Positions 1-7,204 of a stretch of DNA of 14,599 bases are shown here, piece by piece. The notes beneath the pieces were generated by a model that saw nothing but the letters and a program-made list of their open reading frames with translations, searched no databases and had not been told where the DNA came from. Every line of letters starts with the position of its first letter. Positions within the stretch are counted from its first letter, which is position 1. The translations under genes were made by a program, and so were the position numbers. The DNA is from Euperipatoides rowelli (taxonomy: Eukaryota; Onychophora; Udeonychophora; Euonychophora; Peripatopsidae): the NCBI GenBank assembly GCA_003024985.2, contig PXIH01S0010918.1; one strand, 5' to 3'.

Positions 1-129
1 GCAACCAGAAAAGGACAGTGTTAGAAAAATTCATTAATTATATCACGTAATATGAAAAACTTTGATGCGCGGTATTACCCGCTGCNCGGTATTCCCCCCA
101 TTTCCCCTACCGTTGAAGAATTCCGAAAA

Positions 130-135
130 TTTATT
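130..135 (-). promoter_or_regulatory. Possible polyadenylation signal (AATAAA)
   Basis: On the minus strand AATAAA lies about 20 bases after the stop codon at 151-153 that ends the zinc-finger-like segment. That is a sensible place for a cleavage signal, but the hexamer is frequent by chance in DNA this AT-rich, so position is the only support. Confidence 0.2.
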
Positions 136-150
136 TTGTTCAAGTTTCAA

Positions 151-531
151 TTAACAATCTGTTTCTTTGGTATGAAACTTCATATTTTCTTGAAAATAAT
201 TACTTTTATTATTTGAAATATTACAATCTGCTGAATTTCCTACATTACTTTCATCTCTTGTCTGTGTCCAAACTGTTACTCCGACATTTTTTTCTTGTTT
301 CTTGGTTAAAACAGTTTTCTCATTTTTATTAATTCGATAAAGACAACAAAAAAAAATTATCTCTATCTTTAATATCTTCTGATATTCTATCATATTTTGT
401 AAAGCATTCCAAATGATAACTAGTTTTACAATCAAAATTTCCACAAATCAAATTTTGTTTTGTAGGATTTACTGAAGATGTCATACTAATTACATTGTGG
501 GGGTGTTGTAATTTACAAAGTAATACCAATT
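151..531 (-). pseudogene. Frameshifted zinc-finger-like coding remnant (PHD/RING-like Cys/His spacing)
   Basis: Two overlapping minus-strand frames look like one broken coding segment. The upstream frame (529 down to 329) contains Cys5 and then Cys29-x4-Cys34-x4-His39-x2-Cys42, including the residues SYHLEC, which resembles the central part of a PHD- or RING-type zinc finger. It stops soon after a run of nine A on the plus strand (348-356). The other frame opens across that run, supplies two adjacent cysteines (about 343-348) where a final zinc-ligand pair would be expected, and continues with a Lys/Asn/Thr-rich tail to a stop at 151-153. A homopolymer indel would explain the switch. The first ligand pair is incomplete (one Cys followed by Gln and His). 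It could be a decayed exon, a sequencing error in a real exon, or chance. I do not recognise the protein and infer no function. Confidence 0.3.
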
Positions 532-629
532 ATTAGTCAAATGTATATATTGTGGCTAGTTCAATGAGAATGTAATATCACAATACATAAAAATAGCATT
601 TAATAATTATTTATTAATACATATTTAAA

Positions 630-665
630 TTACAACAGTTATAGTTTTTACAACAGTTATAGTTA
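630..665. repeat. 18-bp tandem duplication
   Basis: The unit containing TTACAACAGTTATAG occurs at 630-647 and again at 648-665. The period is a multiple of three, so on the minus strand it would read as a repeated six-residue block. Both copies lie between coding-like minus-strand segments. Confidence 0.7.
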
Positions 666-738
666 TTTTGGGATTTGTTGTTTATTTGACTGGGGGAATA
701 ATTGGTAGGGCAGTGATGGTTAGCTCTTGATGAGTAGG

Positions 739-933
739 CTAATAATCATAATGCTCATTTGTTCTAGCCCTCTTGGGTGTAATGAGATATAATGTATTTT
801 TGATGCATGATGGACTAGTTGTGTTCCGGGTATTTTTCACTCTTGGCCAGGGTAGGCTATATTTTTCTTGTGTTATATGCTTATATGGAATAATTAAATC
901 AAATGAATCAATTTGATTTGGGATATTGCTATT
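739..933 (-). CDS. Stop-free minus-strand segment, possible terminal exon or pseudogene
   Basis: Sixty-four codons are open on the minus strand from 933 to 742 and end in TAG at 739-741. There is no methionine, so this would have to be an exon or exon remnant. The translation is mixed and hydrophilic, with a basic patch PKRAR close to the end that could act as a nuclear localisation signal. A possible acceptor (AATAG, just upstream of 930) has no convincing pyrimidine tract. Its frame differs from the preceding candidate segment at 960-1031, so joining them would need a frameshift or an unseen intron. A run of 64 open codons is uncommon but not exceptional over six frames of a 14.6-kb window. 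I do not recognise the protein. Confidence 0.25.
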   Translation of the reverse strand, partial: NSNIPNQIDSFDLIIPYKHITQEKYSLPWPRVKNTRNTTSPSCIKNTLYLITPKRARTNEHYDY

Positions 934-959
934 TTATTTACACTTATATGAAAGTCATT

Positions 960-1031
960 CTATGATATCAATGTTGGAATGAAAATCATGTCATCAAGTT
1001 TGGTTCTTTCCCCATCCATAAATTTTACACT
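960..1031 (-). CDS. Possible short terminal exon following the coiled-coil exon
   Basis: On the minus strand an AG acceptor (plus-strand bases 1032-1033, context TGTACAG) is followed by 23 open codons and TAG at 960-962. The segment starts in phase 0, the phase in which the upstream exon 1147-1257 ends, so the two could join directly across a 115-base intron. The peptide contains FMDGERTKLDDMIFIP, a plausible protein composition. The acceptor lacks a strong pyrimidine tract and the segment is short, so the evidence is mainly phase agreement and proximity. It is not recognised. Confidence 0.25.
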   Translation of the reverse strand, partial: SVKFMDGERTKLDDMIFIPTLIS

Positions 1032-1146
1032 CTGTACATTAATTCAGCCCTAGCCATTTTTTTTTGTACAATGCTAAGATAATTTAAAATATAATAAAAT
1101 TTTTGCATCAGATATTTTTTTAATAATATAGAGCATCATATCTTAC

Positions 1147-1257
1147 CCTGATATTGGTTTTCTCTAAATGCAGTTCTGCTTGTCTAGCAGTGAGGAGATG
1201 ATTGAGCAATTCACTTTGGCATCTTCCCCTATGAAATTGATCTTCTAAATGTTGTTC
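1147..1257 (-). CDS. Internal exon of an unidentified coiled-coil-like protein (partial)
   Basis: This is the most convincing host exon in the window. On the minus strand an acceptor with context TATATTTCTAG precedes base 1257, and a consensus donor GTAAGA follows base 1147. The 111 bases between them are exactly 37 codons, open in one frame with phase 0 at both ends. The peptide (E-Q-H-L-E-D at the start, ending K-T-N-I-R) is rich in Glu, Gln, Leu, His and Arg. Its leucines, as in SELLNHLLTARQAELHLEK, are spaced as in an amphipathic helix or coiled coil, so it probably belongs to a longer coiled-coil rod. I cannot name the protein. The downstream candidate at 960-1031 is in compatible phase; the upstream candidates at 2428-2514 and 3179-3318 are not without another exon. 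Confidence 0.45.
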
Positions 1258-2427
1258 CTAGAAATATATTTTTAAAAAATACTTAAAATGATTTAAAGTA
1301 ACTTAAAAACTATTAATAAAAATATAACACTCAACACTACTTTGTCTTTTTATATGACATTTAATCTAAATTTTATGAATTAATTCATTACAATACTTTA
1401 GAATAAACCATTATAATGATCTTTCACTAAAATAGGTAGTAATTTTTCAATTTTTATTTTATCTATATGAAAAATGATTTCAGATGGCCAAGAGATAAAA
1501 ATGTTTTAATATAAAATAAACATAACTAAAAGCTACAATATACTATATGTTTAAATTGACTTGGTGCAGTTTGTATTTATAATTTTGATGCCGAATGAAG
1601 TATTTAAATATATCCTGATTACTGTGTTGTATATAACTGATTATAAAAACTGGTATTTAGGCTTAAATGGGCAGCTCTTTCTCAAAATTTTCTCATGTGA
1701 AATTTCCTATCTTACTTCTTCCTCAAGTAGGCTATACGCAGAACAAAAATGTTAGGTTTTACATCAGTCTGGAAAAGAAAGTGGTCATAATAGACAGGAA
1801 GAGAGTTTTGGATATTTGTCAATTACCAACAGTGGTAAGGCTTAGCCAGACTGGCCATAGTCCTCTTCATAGAGCCTCCCCTCCTTTTTTAGCTCTATTC
1901 TATCTCGAGAAGAACTATTTGGTTCTAGTAGACTAAGTTTACATCCCAGCCTGGTATCTTCAGCTATTCGTATGAGCACTTGACACTGAAACCGACCCTT
2001 TTCAGCAACAGCCTGGGAGCAGGGGTGAGCATAACGAATATAGAAGTTACCTACTAGGATAGGAGGCCTTGTTCCTAATTTTCATGGGATAAAAAAAATG
2101 TCCTTTCATCATTTCCAATGTGCAGACATCTTTTATAAATGCATGAAATATAGTAACTAGGCCTCTGAATATGGTCCTATTTGCAGCTTACAATAGCACT
2201 CATATACCAAGCTACAACCTTGGCTTGGGGGACTTCGTGCAAAAGCGCATGCAAGATCCCAATACATCCTGGTCGCTACAGATCAGAGAGATATGTTCCG
2301 GGGAAAATCACCTGATGAATATTAGACTTCCATTACTAGTCTCTACCTACACTTACATGCAAATGCCCAAATTAGAAATCACTAATTTAAACACATCTAC
2401 ATGTAAGCTTATATAAGCAGAGTCTAC
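1258..2427. other. AT-rich interval, no supportable gene
   Basis: If the flanking minus-strand candidates belong to one gene, this is intron. From about 1800 to 2427 it is less AT-rich than its surroundings. Short open frames at 1667-1936 and 2171-2416 (plus strand) show no recognisable domain. A minus-strand stretch at 1710-1762 is flanked by a good acceptor (CTTTTCCAG) and donor (GTAAGA) and is open in one frame, but its 53-base length puts it out of phase with the exon at 1147-1257. Confidence 0.5.
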
Positions 2428-2514
2428 CCTGAAGGTGTAATATTTATTGAAAGGAGGTCTGAGTGTGTCAATTTCTGATGAAAACTATTATAGGGGCTAA
2501 TAGACGGACACAAT
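2428..2514 (-). CDS. Candidate exon B, unidentified minus-strand gene (partial)
   Basis: A strong minus-strand acceptor (long pyrimidine tract ending CTCTTCAG, AG at plus 2515-2516) is followed by one base and 28 open codons, then two bases before a weaker donor GTAGAC at 2422-2427. If that donor is not used, the frame ends at TAG (2424-2426). The single leading base completes the codon left open by candidate exon A (3179-3318), giving Gln at the junction without a stop. The peptide is Ser/Leu/His/Pro-rich (for example SISPYNSFHQKLTHSD), with no recognised domain. The quality of the acceptor and the phase match with A are the reasons for listing it. Confidence 0.3.
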
Positions 2515-3178
2515 CTGAAGAGAAAAAGGAGAGCTAGCTAAAACCCTGACGAAATACTAGCCCGATACAGCTGACTATGGAATAAGAGGAGAAAGGGGGA
2601 TTAACCCTTTATTATCCCTGCCCCGATAGAAAGGCGCTGGTACCATCCCTGTCTCGCGATCACTAGGAAAGGCATCTGAAAAAGAAAGATTAAGTTGATA
2701 TGTCATTTCTATATTTTAGTTTCTACACACACAAACACGTCACAGTTTAGCAGATATTCATATTTATTTGCTTAGAAAACTAGTGACAACAATTTCCTTT
2801 CCCATACTTAAATTTACAATTAATATCCCATTTTAGTTTACAATCATATATTATAAATTAAGCTAATTACACTGCAGAGAGAGATTAAAAAGATAGAGGG
2901 AAGGGGGGTATTTGGGAGCATAGCCACCGGGGTTTTGAACAAGAAGGGCAAAAAGGGGTAGTTCTTAGAATTTAAAGTCTGAATAAAGTCAATTTCACTC
3001 TTATGGGGATTTCTGTGGTAAATTCAGTCAAAAGTTCTGACTGTGAGTTGAATGAAGAATTTAGGGTTACAACTGTGAGAAATGATCATTGGTGAAACGT
3101 TACTAGAAAGGTCAGACTTCTATGGCAGCTGCGGGTTAACATCGGTTGTTCATGGCTAGTGGTTGAGAAGTTGTTTAC
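2515..3178. other. Interval between candidate exons A and B; GC-richer patch near 2560-2680
   Basis: On the minus strand a further strong acceptor (CTTTCTTTTTCAG, just above 2676) is followed by about 32 open codons to a TAG near 2577, in a GC-richer, CpG-containing patch. Two of the three frames are open there, and neither is in phase with exon A. It could be an alternative exon or chance. The rest (2700-3178) holds nothing I can support. Confidence 0.3.
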
Positions 3179-3318
3179 TGGAGTGTAGCTGAGGCTTCTG
3201 AGTCGGCATCAGATGGGTTTCCCCGATGATTAGCTAGGGAATTTGCATCTCTTTCATCCGTTCCATTCTCAAATCTTTGCCTCTGTGTTTCTCCCTCTCT
3301 GTATGTTAACTTTATCTC
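3179..3318 (-). CDS. Candidate exon A, unidentified minus-strand gene (partial)
   Basis: Forty-six codons are open on the minus strand and end with two bases (CA) before a donor-like GTAAAC (3173-3178). The peptide is very hydrophilic, with many Glu, Arg, Asn, Asp and Ser residues, for example FENGTDERDANSLANHRG followed by an acidic/serine-rich end, typical of a disordered region. It has no Met and no good acceptor with a pyrimidine tract upstream, so its 5' boundary is unknown; the open frame begins after a TAA at 3319-3321. Splicing to candidate exon B at 2514 keeps the frame. The composition and phase agreement argue for coding; the missing acceptor argues against. Confidence 0.28.
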
Positions 3319-3638
3319 TTAATCATCCTGAATGTGCCTCTGCAGCCCTTTTTGTACTCAGCGTTTTTCTCTGAGTTGATTTTATCCTGATACGTCATCA
3401 CTGCATGTCATCTGATATTATGTAGATTATGGTGACATCAGTACTATAGGAGCACCAGGTGAGCAAAACTGCAACAAATTTCTAACAACGAATAATGTCC
3501 AAAATCACAGAATTAATAGATATACCATTGTTTTTTTCCATTGTTCATAAATTCTTCAGTAATAATAATTGTAATTCTTGTATTCTTTTTTGTAATTCTC
3601 CACTAATAATTATAATTCTTATATTCTTTTTGTTTCAG

Positions 3639-3698
3639 GGCGGGGGTAACGAGGATGGCTATGAAGAGAACTATGCTCAACTAGGGCGGAGTGGGTGA
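3639..3698 (+). CDS. Candidate plus-strand terminal exon (19 residues)
   Basis: A strong acceptor (T-rich tract ending TTTGTTTCAG at 3638) is followed by 19 codons and TGA at 3696-3698. The peptide is GGGNEDGYEENYAQLGRSG, an acidic, tyrosine-containing tail; YAQL fits the Tyr-x-x-Leu pattern of sorting or SH2-binding motifs, but that is a weak match. Upstream, a good donor (CCAG|GTGAGC) at 3459 would leave a 180-base intron, but in the phase needed the upstream frame hits TAG only three codons before the donor. Either the real upstream exon is elsewhere, or 3450-3458 is a microexon, or the exon is spurious. It is not recognised. Confidence 0.22.
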   Translation, partial: GGGNEDGYEENYAQLGRSG

Positions 3699-3817
3699 AA
3701 GAAGATAGTGACCGCTTAAATTGCATACATAAAACTAATGAAAGTGGTACTTTATCAGGATACATAAAATTCTTTAAAACCTGTGCTAGCACAACTTAGG
3801 AAGAGTACCCAAACAAA

Positions 3818-4096
3818 CTACAGTTGTTGTTTTGTTTTTTGTGTGTATTTACAGCTGTATTTCACTTTCTTATTCACACAAAGACCATGTGATCTATTCG
3901 ACAGTGGCTGATTTCCTTTCCGATTGCCATGGGTGTTGCTAAGGGGTAGGGGGAACTTCCCCTCCTTGGGAAATTTTGTCTTAGCAGATGGGAAAAACCC
4001 AGTTGAAAGAGAAGGTAAACTGTTTAATAGATGTGAGTTGGGAATTTGAGGAGTCAGAGCTGGGAAATTTCTGATTTCTTCTTTCGATAAAATTCT
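3818..4096 (-). CDS. Long stop-free minus-strand stretch (92 codons, no start)
   Basis: From 4096 to 3821 one minus-strand frame is open for 92 codons, ending in TAG at 3818-3820. It contains no methionine, so it would have to be an exon. The translation is rich in Pro, Ser, Leu, Asn and Lys (for example NSLPSLSTGFFPSAKTKFP). A donor-like GTAAAT lies at 3847-3852. A second frame is also open over the first half, which suggests that base composition rather than selection keeps it open. It lies upstream of candidate exon A on the same strand, but I could not find splice sites that join them in phase. Confidence 0.18.
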   Translation of the reverse strand, partial: RILSKEEIRNFPALTPQIPNSHLLNSLPSLSTGFFPSAKTKFPKEGKFPLPLSNTHGNRKGNQPLSNRSHGLCVNKKVKYSCKYTQKTKQQL

Positions 4097-4099
4097 TTA

Positions 4100-4926
4100 G
4101 CTTCTGTCCTGCTGATTGCTAAGAGTATTTTATATCAGTGCTCTCAGAATGCATGTAAAGAGAAAGAGAATCAGTGAATGTAAATAAATTGGGTCCGAGA
4201 AATTATTCAGTTTGCATATGTAGACTTTTTATATTTAGGAAGATAGTCAAAGTAAATTGCTGATAGTATCTCTAGATGTTTATCATGATCATAATATGAG
4301 GATTGAAGGCCATGGAAAATTAAGATTTTGCCCCATAATTAATGTCAGTTAGAATGAATGAAGAATATAATGGGCAAACCTTATGATTTTATGTATAAGA
4401 TATGCTATCTATAGAAGAATATGTTTTTAGCAGTTATCAGTATTTTTTAAAATTGAGAAATTAAGAGGATAACAACATTCAGAAGTCTGTACCATTTAAT
4501 AATAGTGTACTATTTAATAGGAATAATAATTATTCTATTAATAAATATTGTACTAGTTGATAATTGTATAAATTTAACCCATGGCTGTAACAGATTATAG
4601 AAGTATATACAGTTGATCATTGCCTTACTGTTGAACAAAGTATAAAATCTTTAGAAATTTATACTTTTTGATGTGTACAGTATAAAAAAGGCAAGAAGTA
4701 GTAGCATAGACTATCAGTTCACAATTGTCTATTATTTTATTTATTTATAGTGTTTATTAATTAATAAATCCATAGATTCAATTGATTAAACTACATCTCT
4801 TGTAAAAAAAAAAAAATAGATAGTAACTACAGTATATACTGTACATGTACATCTATATATGATTGACTAAATTTGAATAAAATCCATGGATGTAGATTAT
4901 ATTTACAATATATTGATCTAATAAGA
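4100..4926. other. AT-rich intergenic or intronic DNA, nothing recognised
   Basis: Very AT-rich sequence with short A and T runs (for example 13 A at 4804-4816) and no open frame, splice-site pair or repeat structure that I can support on either strand. Confidence 0.5.
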
Positions 4927-4938
4927 ATTATTATTATA

Positions 4939-5010
4939 GGATAAGCTTGAATTAGTAGAAAAACAAATCCCAAANGATAAGCTTGAATTAGTAGAAAAAC
5001 AAATCCCAAA
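4939..5010. repeat. 36-bp tandem duplication in the LINE 3' region, with an N at the junction
   Basis: Bases 4939-4974 and 4975-5010 are identical apart from the N at 4975, which aligns with G at 4939. The duplication lies in the untranslated tail of the LINE. It may be a true tandem repeat (LINE 3' ends often carry them) or an unresolved assembly overlap at an ambiguous base. The 36-bp period is a multiple of three and produces a repeated peptide in a spurious minus-strand frame. Confidence 0.9.
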
Positions 5011-5773
5011 AGAAAAGACTGATAATATATAAATTACATAGATTCGTTCAAATAATCAATCATGAAAGGAACAGTAGATTTTTGATATCTTTTTGTTCTT
5101 ATAAAATTCTTAAAAAATTTGTTAGATCCTCTAGTTTCATGCTGATGTAAATCATTACATTGAGTGAGAAGAAACTCCCTAAATGTTTAAAAAAATTTTT
5201 TAGAAATTTTTCCAATTGCATTTAATCTTCGATCTGCAAGAGATAACAAACCCAATTGGAGTAAAGAATCTTGATAATTTTTATAATCAGAACCCATAAT
5301 TATTTTGATTGGCCTTTTTTGAACTAATTCTAAATCATTGTTTAATTCTTTATTTAATGATTGTGACCAGACAATAGAACAGTATTCTAAAGAAGATTGA
5401 ATAAAAGATTTGTATATTAAATTGAGTATCTCTATTTGAACCTAATCTTTTAAGATAATATAGTATATAAAATTAACTGTATGTTTTATTAGGGAAGTAT
5501 TATTGTTCCACTTTTAAAATTATTTTGAATTATTACTCGAAGGATTTTACATTCATTGACTGTTTGTATAAATTGACCTTGTAGGCTATATTGAGAGAAA
5601 TACTGATAGGATGTCTTGAAAAATCATGGATCATTAATTTAGATTTTCAGGATTAAATTCATTTCGTATATATTGAATCTGCCATCTCTTGAGATAAACA
5701 TTGAATATTATGTTTATACTCTGAGCATGCAACTGTCATATCAACAAATTTATAACTATTATCCTATATACTA

Positions 5774-5921
5774 ATTGGAATAGCGTGTTTCAAAGCTAGT
5801 AACAGCGACATCTAACGGACTTATTAAAAACGTTTTTTTCTTTCTCTTAGATCACTGTGATATATATATATATATAAAAAAAAATGTTTTGATGCCCGTG
5901 TAACGGTCTTATTTGCTAGTG
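5774..5921. mobile_element. 148-bp MITE-like insertion nested in the LINE reverse transcriptase
   Basis: The 7-base sequence TATACTA occurs immediately on both sides (5767-5773 and 5922-5928). Removing the insert and one copy rejoins the reverse transcriptase from LANSI to KFVDMTV in the same frame (with one stop at the join), which is strong evidence of an insertion after the LINE had been placed. The ends show weak inverted similarity: the left reads TACTAATTGGAATA and the complement of the right reads CACTAGCAAATA. The target duplication could therefore be only TA if part of TATACTA belongs to the terminal repeat. It holds a (TA)n run near 5861-5875. There is no coding capacity; the mobilising family is undetermined. 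Confidence 0.65.
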
Positions 5922-6163
5922 TATACTATTAGCTAATTTATTAATAGTTACAATAAATAGAAGACCACCTAAAACTGACCATTGAGGGACTCCAATGTTA
6001 GATTTAAATTCAAATTTTTGATTAGAATTATTACATTTTATTATTTGTGATTTATTGCTCAGAAAAGAAACAATCCATCTAGTAATGGTCGGAGATATCT
6101 GAATTTGTAATAAAGCATTAACTAATATATTATGATCAAAACTGTTCATAATAAAACTTTACA

Positions 6164-6195
6164 GAAATCTGTTATTAAGGAAATCTGTTATTATC
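6164..6195. repeat. 16-bp tandem duplication inside the reverse transcriptase
   Basis: GAAATCTGTTATTA occurs at 6164-6177 and again from 6180, a period of 16. Because 16 is not a multiple of three it shifts the minus-strand reading frame; ignoring one copy brings the upstream block (ALDNNRF) into the frame of the downstream FDHNILV block. Confidence 0.75.
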
Positions 6196-6623
6196 AAGGG
6201 CATCTAATGATTTCAGTAAATAATAACAAATAAATTTGGTTATATTGAGTGGTAGAATGACCAGGTCTCCATCAAAATTGATAATTATCTAATTATTTAT
6301 TTATTTGTGGTAAAATAAGAGTATAAAAATGTTTTTCACAAATTTTGGAAACTGTTGGGAGAATAGAAATAGGTCTAATCATGTTTGAACTAGACGGGTT
6401 TTTATGATTTGGGGATTGGAATAAGAAATGACATTTTCCATAAATCAGGACACATCGTGGAATCTAGTGAAAGATTAATCCAGTATCTAATTGGTTCACA
6501 AAGTTATTTGAGGATAAAATTAGGGATATTGTCCAGAGCTAAGGCTGATGAAACAGATAATTTTTTTAATTGATGCATGACTCAATAAATATCAACAGGG
6601 ACAGAAGGCATTGAAAATATCTC

Positions 6624-6960
6624 TACCAATCAATCATTAGGCCTACGTATTGAACATTTTATCCCTCAACATCAATATATCAGATTCTAAATTTTAAACT
6701 ATAGAAAAGTTAGTTACTTTATCTACAGAGGTTTCTTTTATCACTAAAATTAGTCAATAACTACTCTCAGCATTTATGTAGTTGGTTTTCCTGTAATTAA
6801 ATACTGTAATAAAAGAAAATACAGTAATTGAACTTTGCAATAATAGAATTCCCAGACTATTTAAAAATAATAATTTTGTTAAACTTTATCAGAATTTTCC
6901 AGACCAAATAGGCCTAATGATTTAAAAAAAAAAGAATCTTATCTTGTTTTAATTTTATTT
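6624..6960. other. AT-rich DNA upstream of the LINE remnant
   Basis: No reverse-transcriptase or endonuclease similarity could be followed here on either strand. It is either unrecognisably decayed element sequence or flanking DNA. Confidence 0.4.
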
Positions 6961-6961
6961 A

Positions 6962-7018
6962 TGTTGTTGTTGTTATCATTATCATCATCATTATTATTAT
7001 TATTATTATTATTATTAA
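6962..7018. repeat. Microsatellite (TGT)n-(ATC)n-(ATT)n
   Basis: A compound trinucleotide run passes from TGTTGTTGTT through ATCATCATC to a longer ATT stretch of about ten units. Confidence 0.95.
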
Positions 7019-7121
7019 TAAAATTGATTATATAATTTAAAATCTATATTAGAGTCCAATAACATATGTATTGTATATACATTGTATACACAACATACCT
7101 AAATTAATTATAGAATGCTTC

Positions 7122-7204
7122 CTTTCCTGACTTTTCAGATTTTTCCCTAAAAAATTGTCAGTTTCCATGACTTTCCCTGACTTTTCATGTCTGTGGGAAC
7201 CCTG
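7122..7204. repeat. Remnant of a CCCTGACTTTTC-type dispersed repeat
   Basis: CCTGACTTTTC occurs twice (about 7126 and 7176) around TTCCATGACTTTCC, and the block ends GTGGGAACCCTG. Read from the other strand it begins CAGGGTTCCCAC, resembling the outer end of hAT-type elements found in many animal genomes. No matching opposite terminus was found, so only one end is likely present. Confidence 0.4.

Larger units (their letters stand above)
4927..6623 (-). mobile_element. Decayed, 5'-truncated non-LTR retrotransposon (LINE)
   Basis: The minus strand holds the 3' part of a LINE: most of a reverse transcriptase, the conserved C-terminal region, a stop at 5034-5036, and a short 3' tail that includes a 36-bp tandem duplication and ends in a short TAATAA-rich run near 4927-4938. 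No endonuclease domain is visible upstream of about 6623, so the copy is 5'-truncated as is usual for LINEs. The motifs fit the large group containing CR1, L2, Rex1 and Jockey elements, but a clade cannot be given by eye. It is interrupted by a nested insertion at 5774-5921. Confidence 0.85.
5034..6623 (-). pseudogene. LINE reverse transcriptase pseudogene
   Basis: Motifs in order on the minus strand: a GLDNIP-type block with LDNIPNFILK (about 6500-6530); WKMSFLIPIPK before it breaks; RPISILPTVSKICEKHF (about 6320-6375), the family's RPISLLP block; a QFGFRxGHST-like block with RPGHSTTQ (about 6255-6285); FDHNILV (about 6120-6145); the GVPQGSVLGPLLF block as GVPQWSVLGGLLF followed by INKLANSI (5922-5993). 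After the insertion come FVDMTVACS (about 5720-5750), the catalytic FADD box with its second Asp replaced by Met, then LEYCSIVWS (about 5364-5390) and HETRGS (about 5120-5137), both typical of the C-terminal region of these elements. There are several in-frame stops and frameshifts, including one explained by a 16-bp tandem duplication. The copy cannot encode an active enzyme. Confidence 0.88.

Noticed and set aside
1-1260. Nonstandard genetic code with TAA/TAG read as Gln, because several minus-strand stops interrupt coding-like sequence
   Set aside because: The same strand has frameshifts, and the LINE shows ordinary pseudogene decay. Decay explains the stops more simply, and the genome architecture does not resemble organisms known to use such a code.
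1710-1762. Minus-strand 53-base stretch with acceptor CTTTTCCAG and donor GTAAGA
   Set aside because: Its only open frame is out of phase with the exon at 1147-1257 and it has no homology I recognise; mentioned only in the interval note.
1561-2416. Plus-strand frames of 64, 89 and 81 codons
   Set aside because: No domain, no supporting splice sites or start context; lengths are expected by chance, so they were not listed as genes.
3986-4012. Plus-strand 27-base microexon between TTAGCAG and GTAAAC
   Set aside because: Nothing upstream or downstream can be joined to it, and such short bounded stretches occur by chance.
4827-5009. Minus-strand frame with a repeated GFVFLLIQAY peptide
   Set aside because: It is a product of the 36-bp tandem duplication in the LINE tail and reads through an N.
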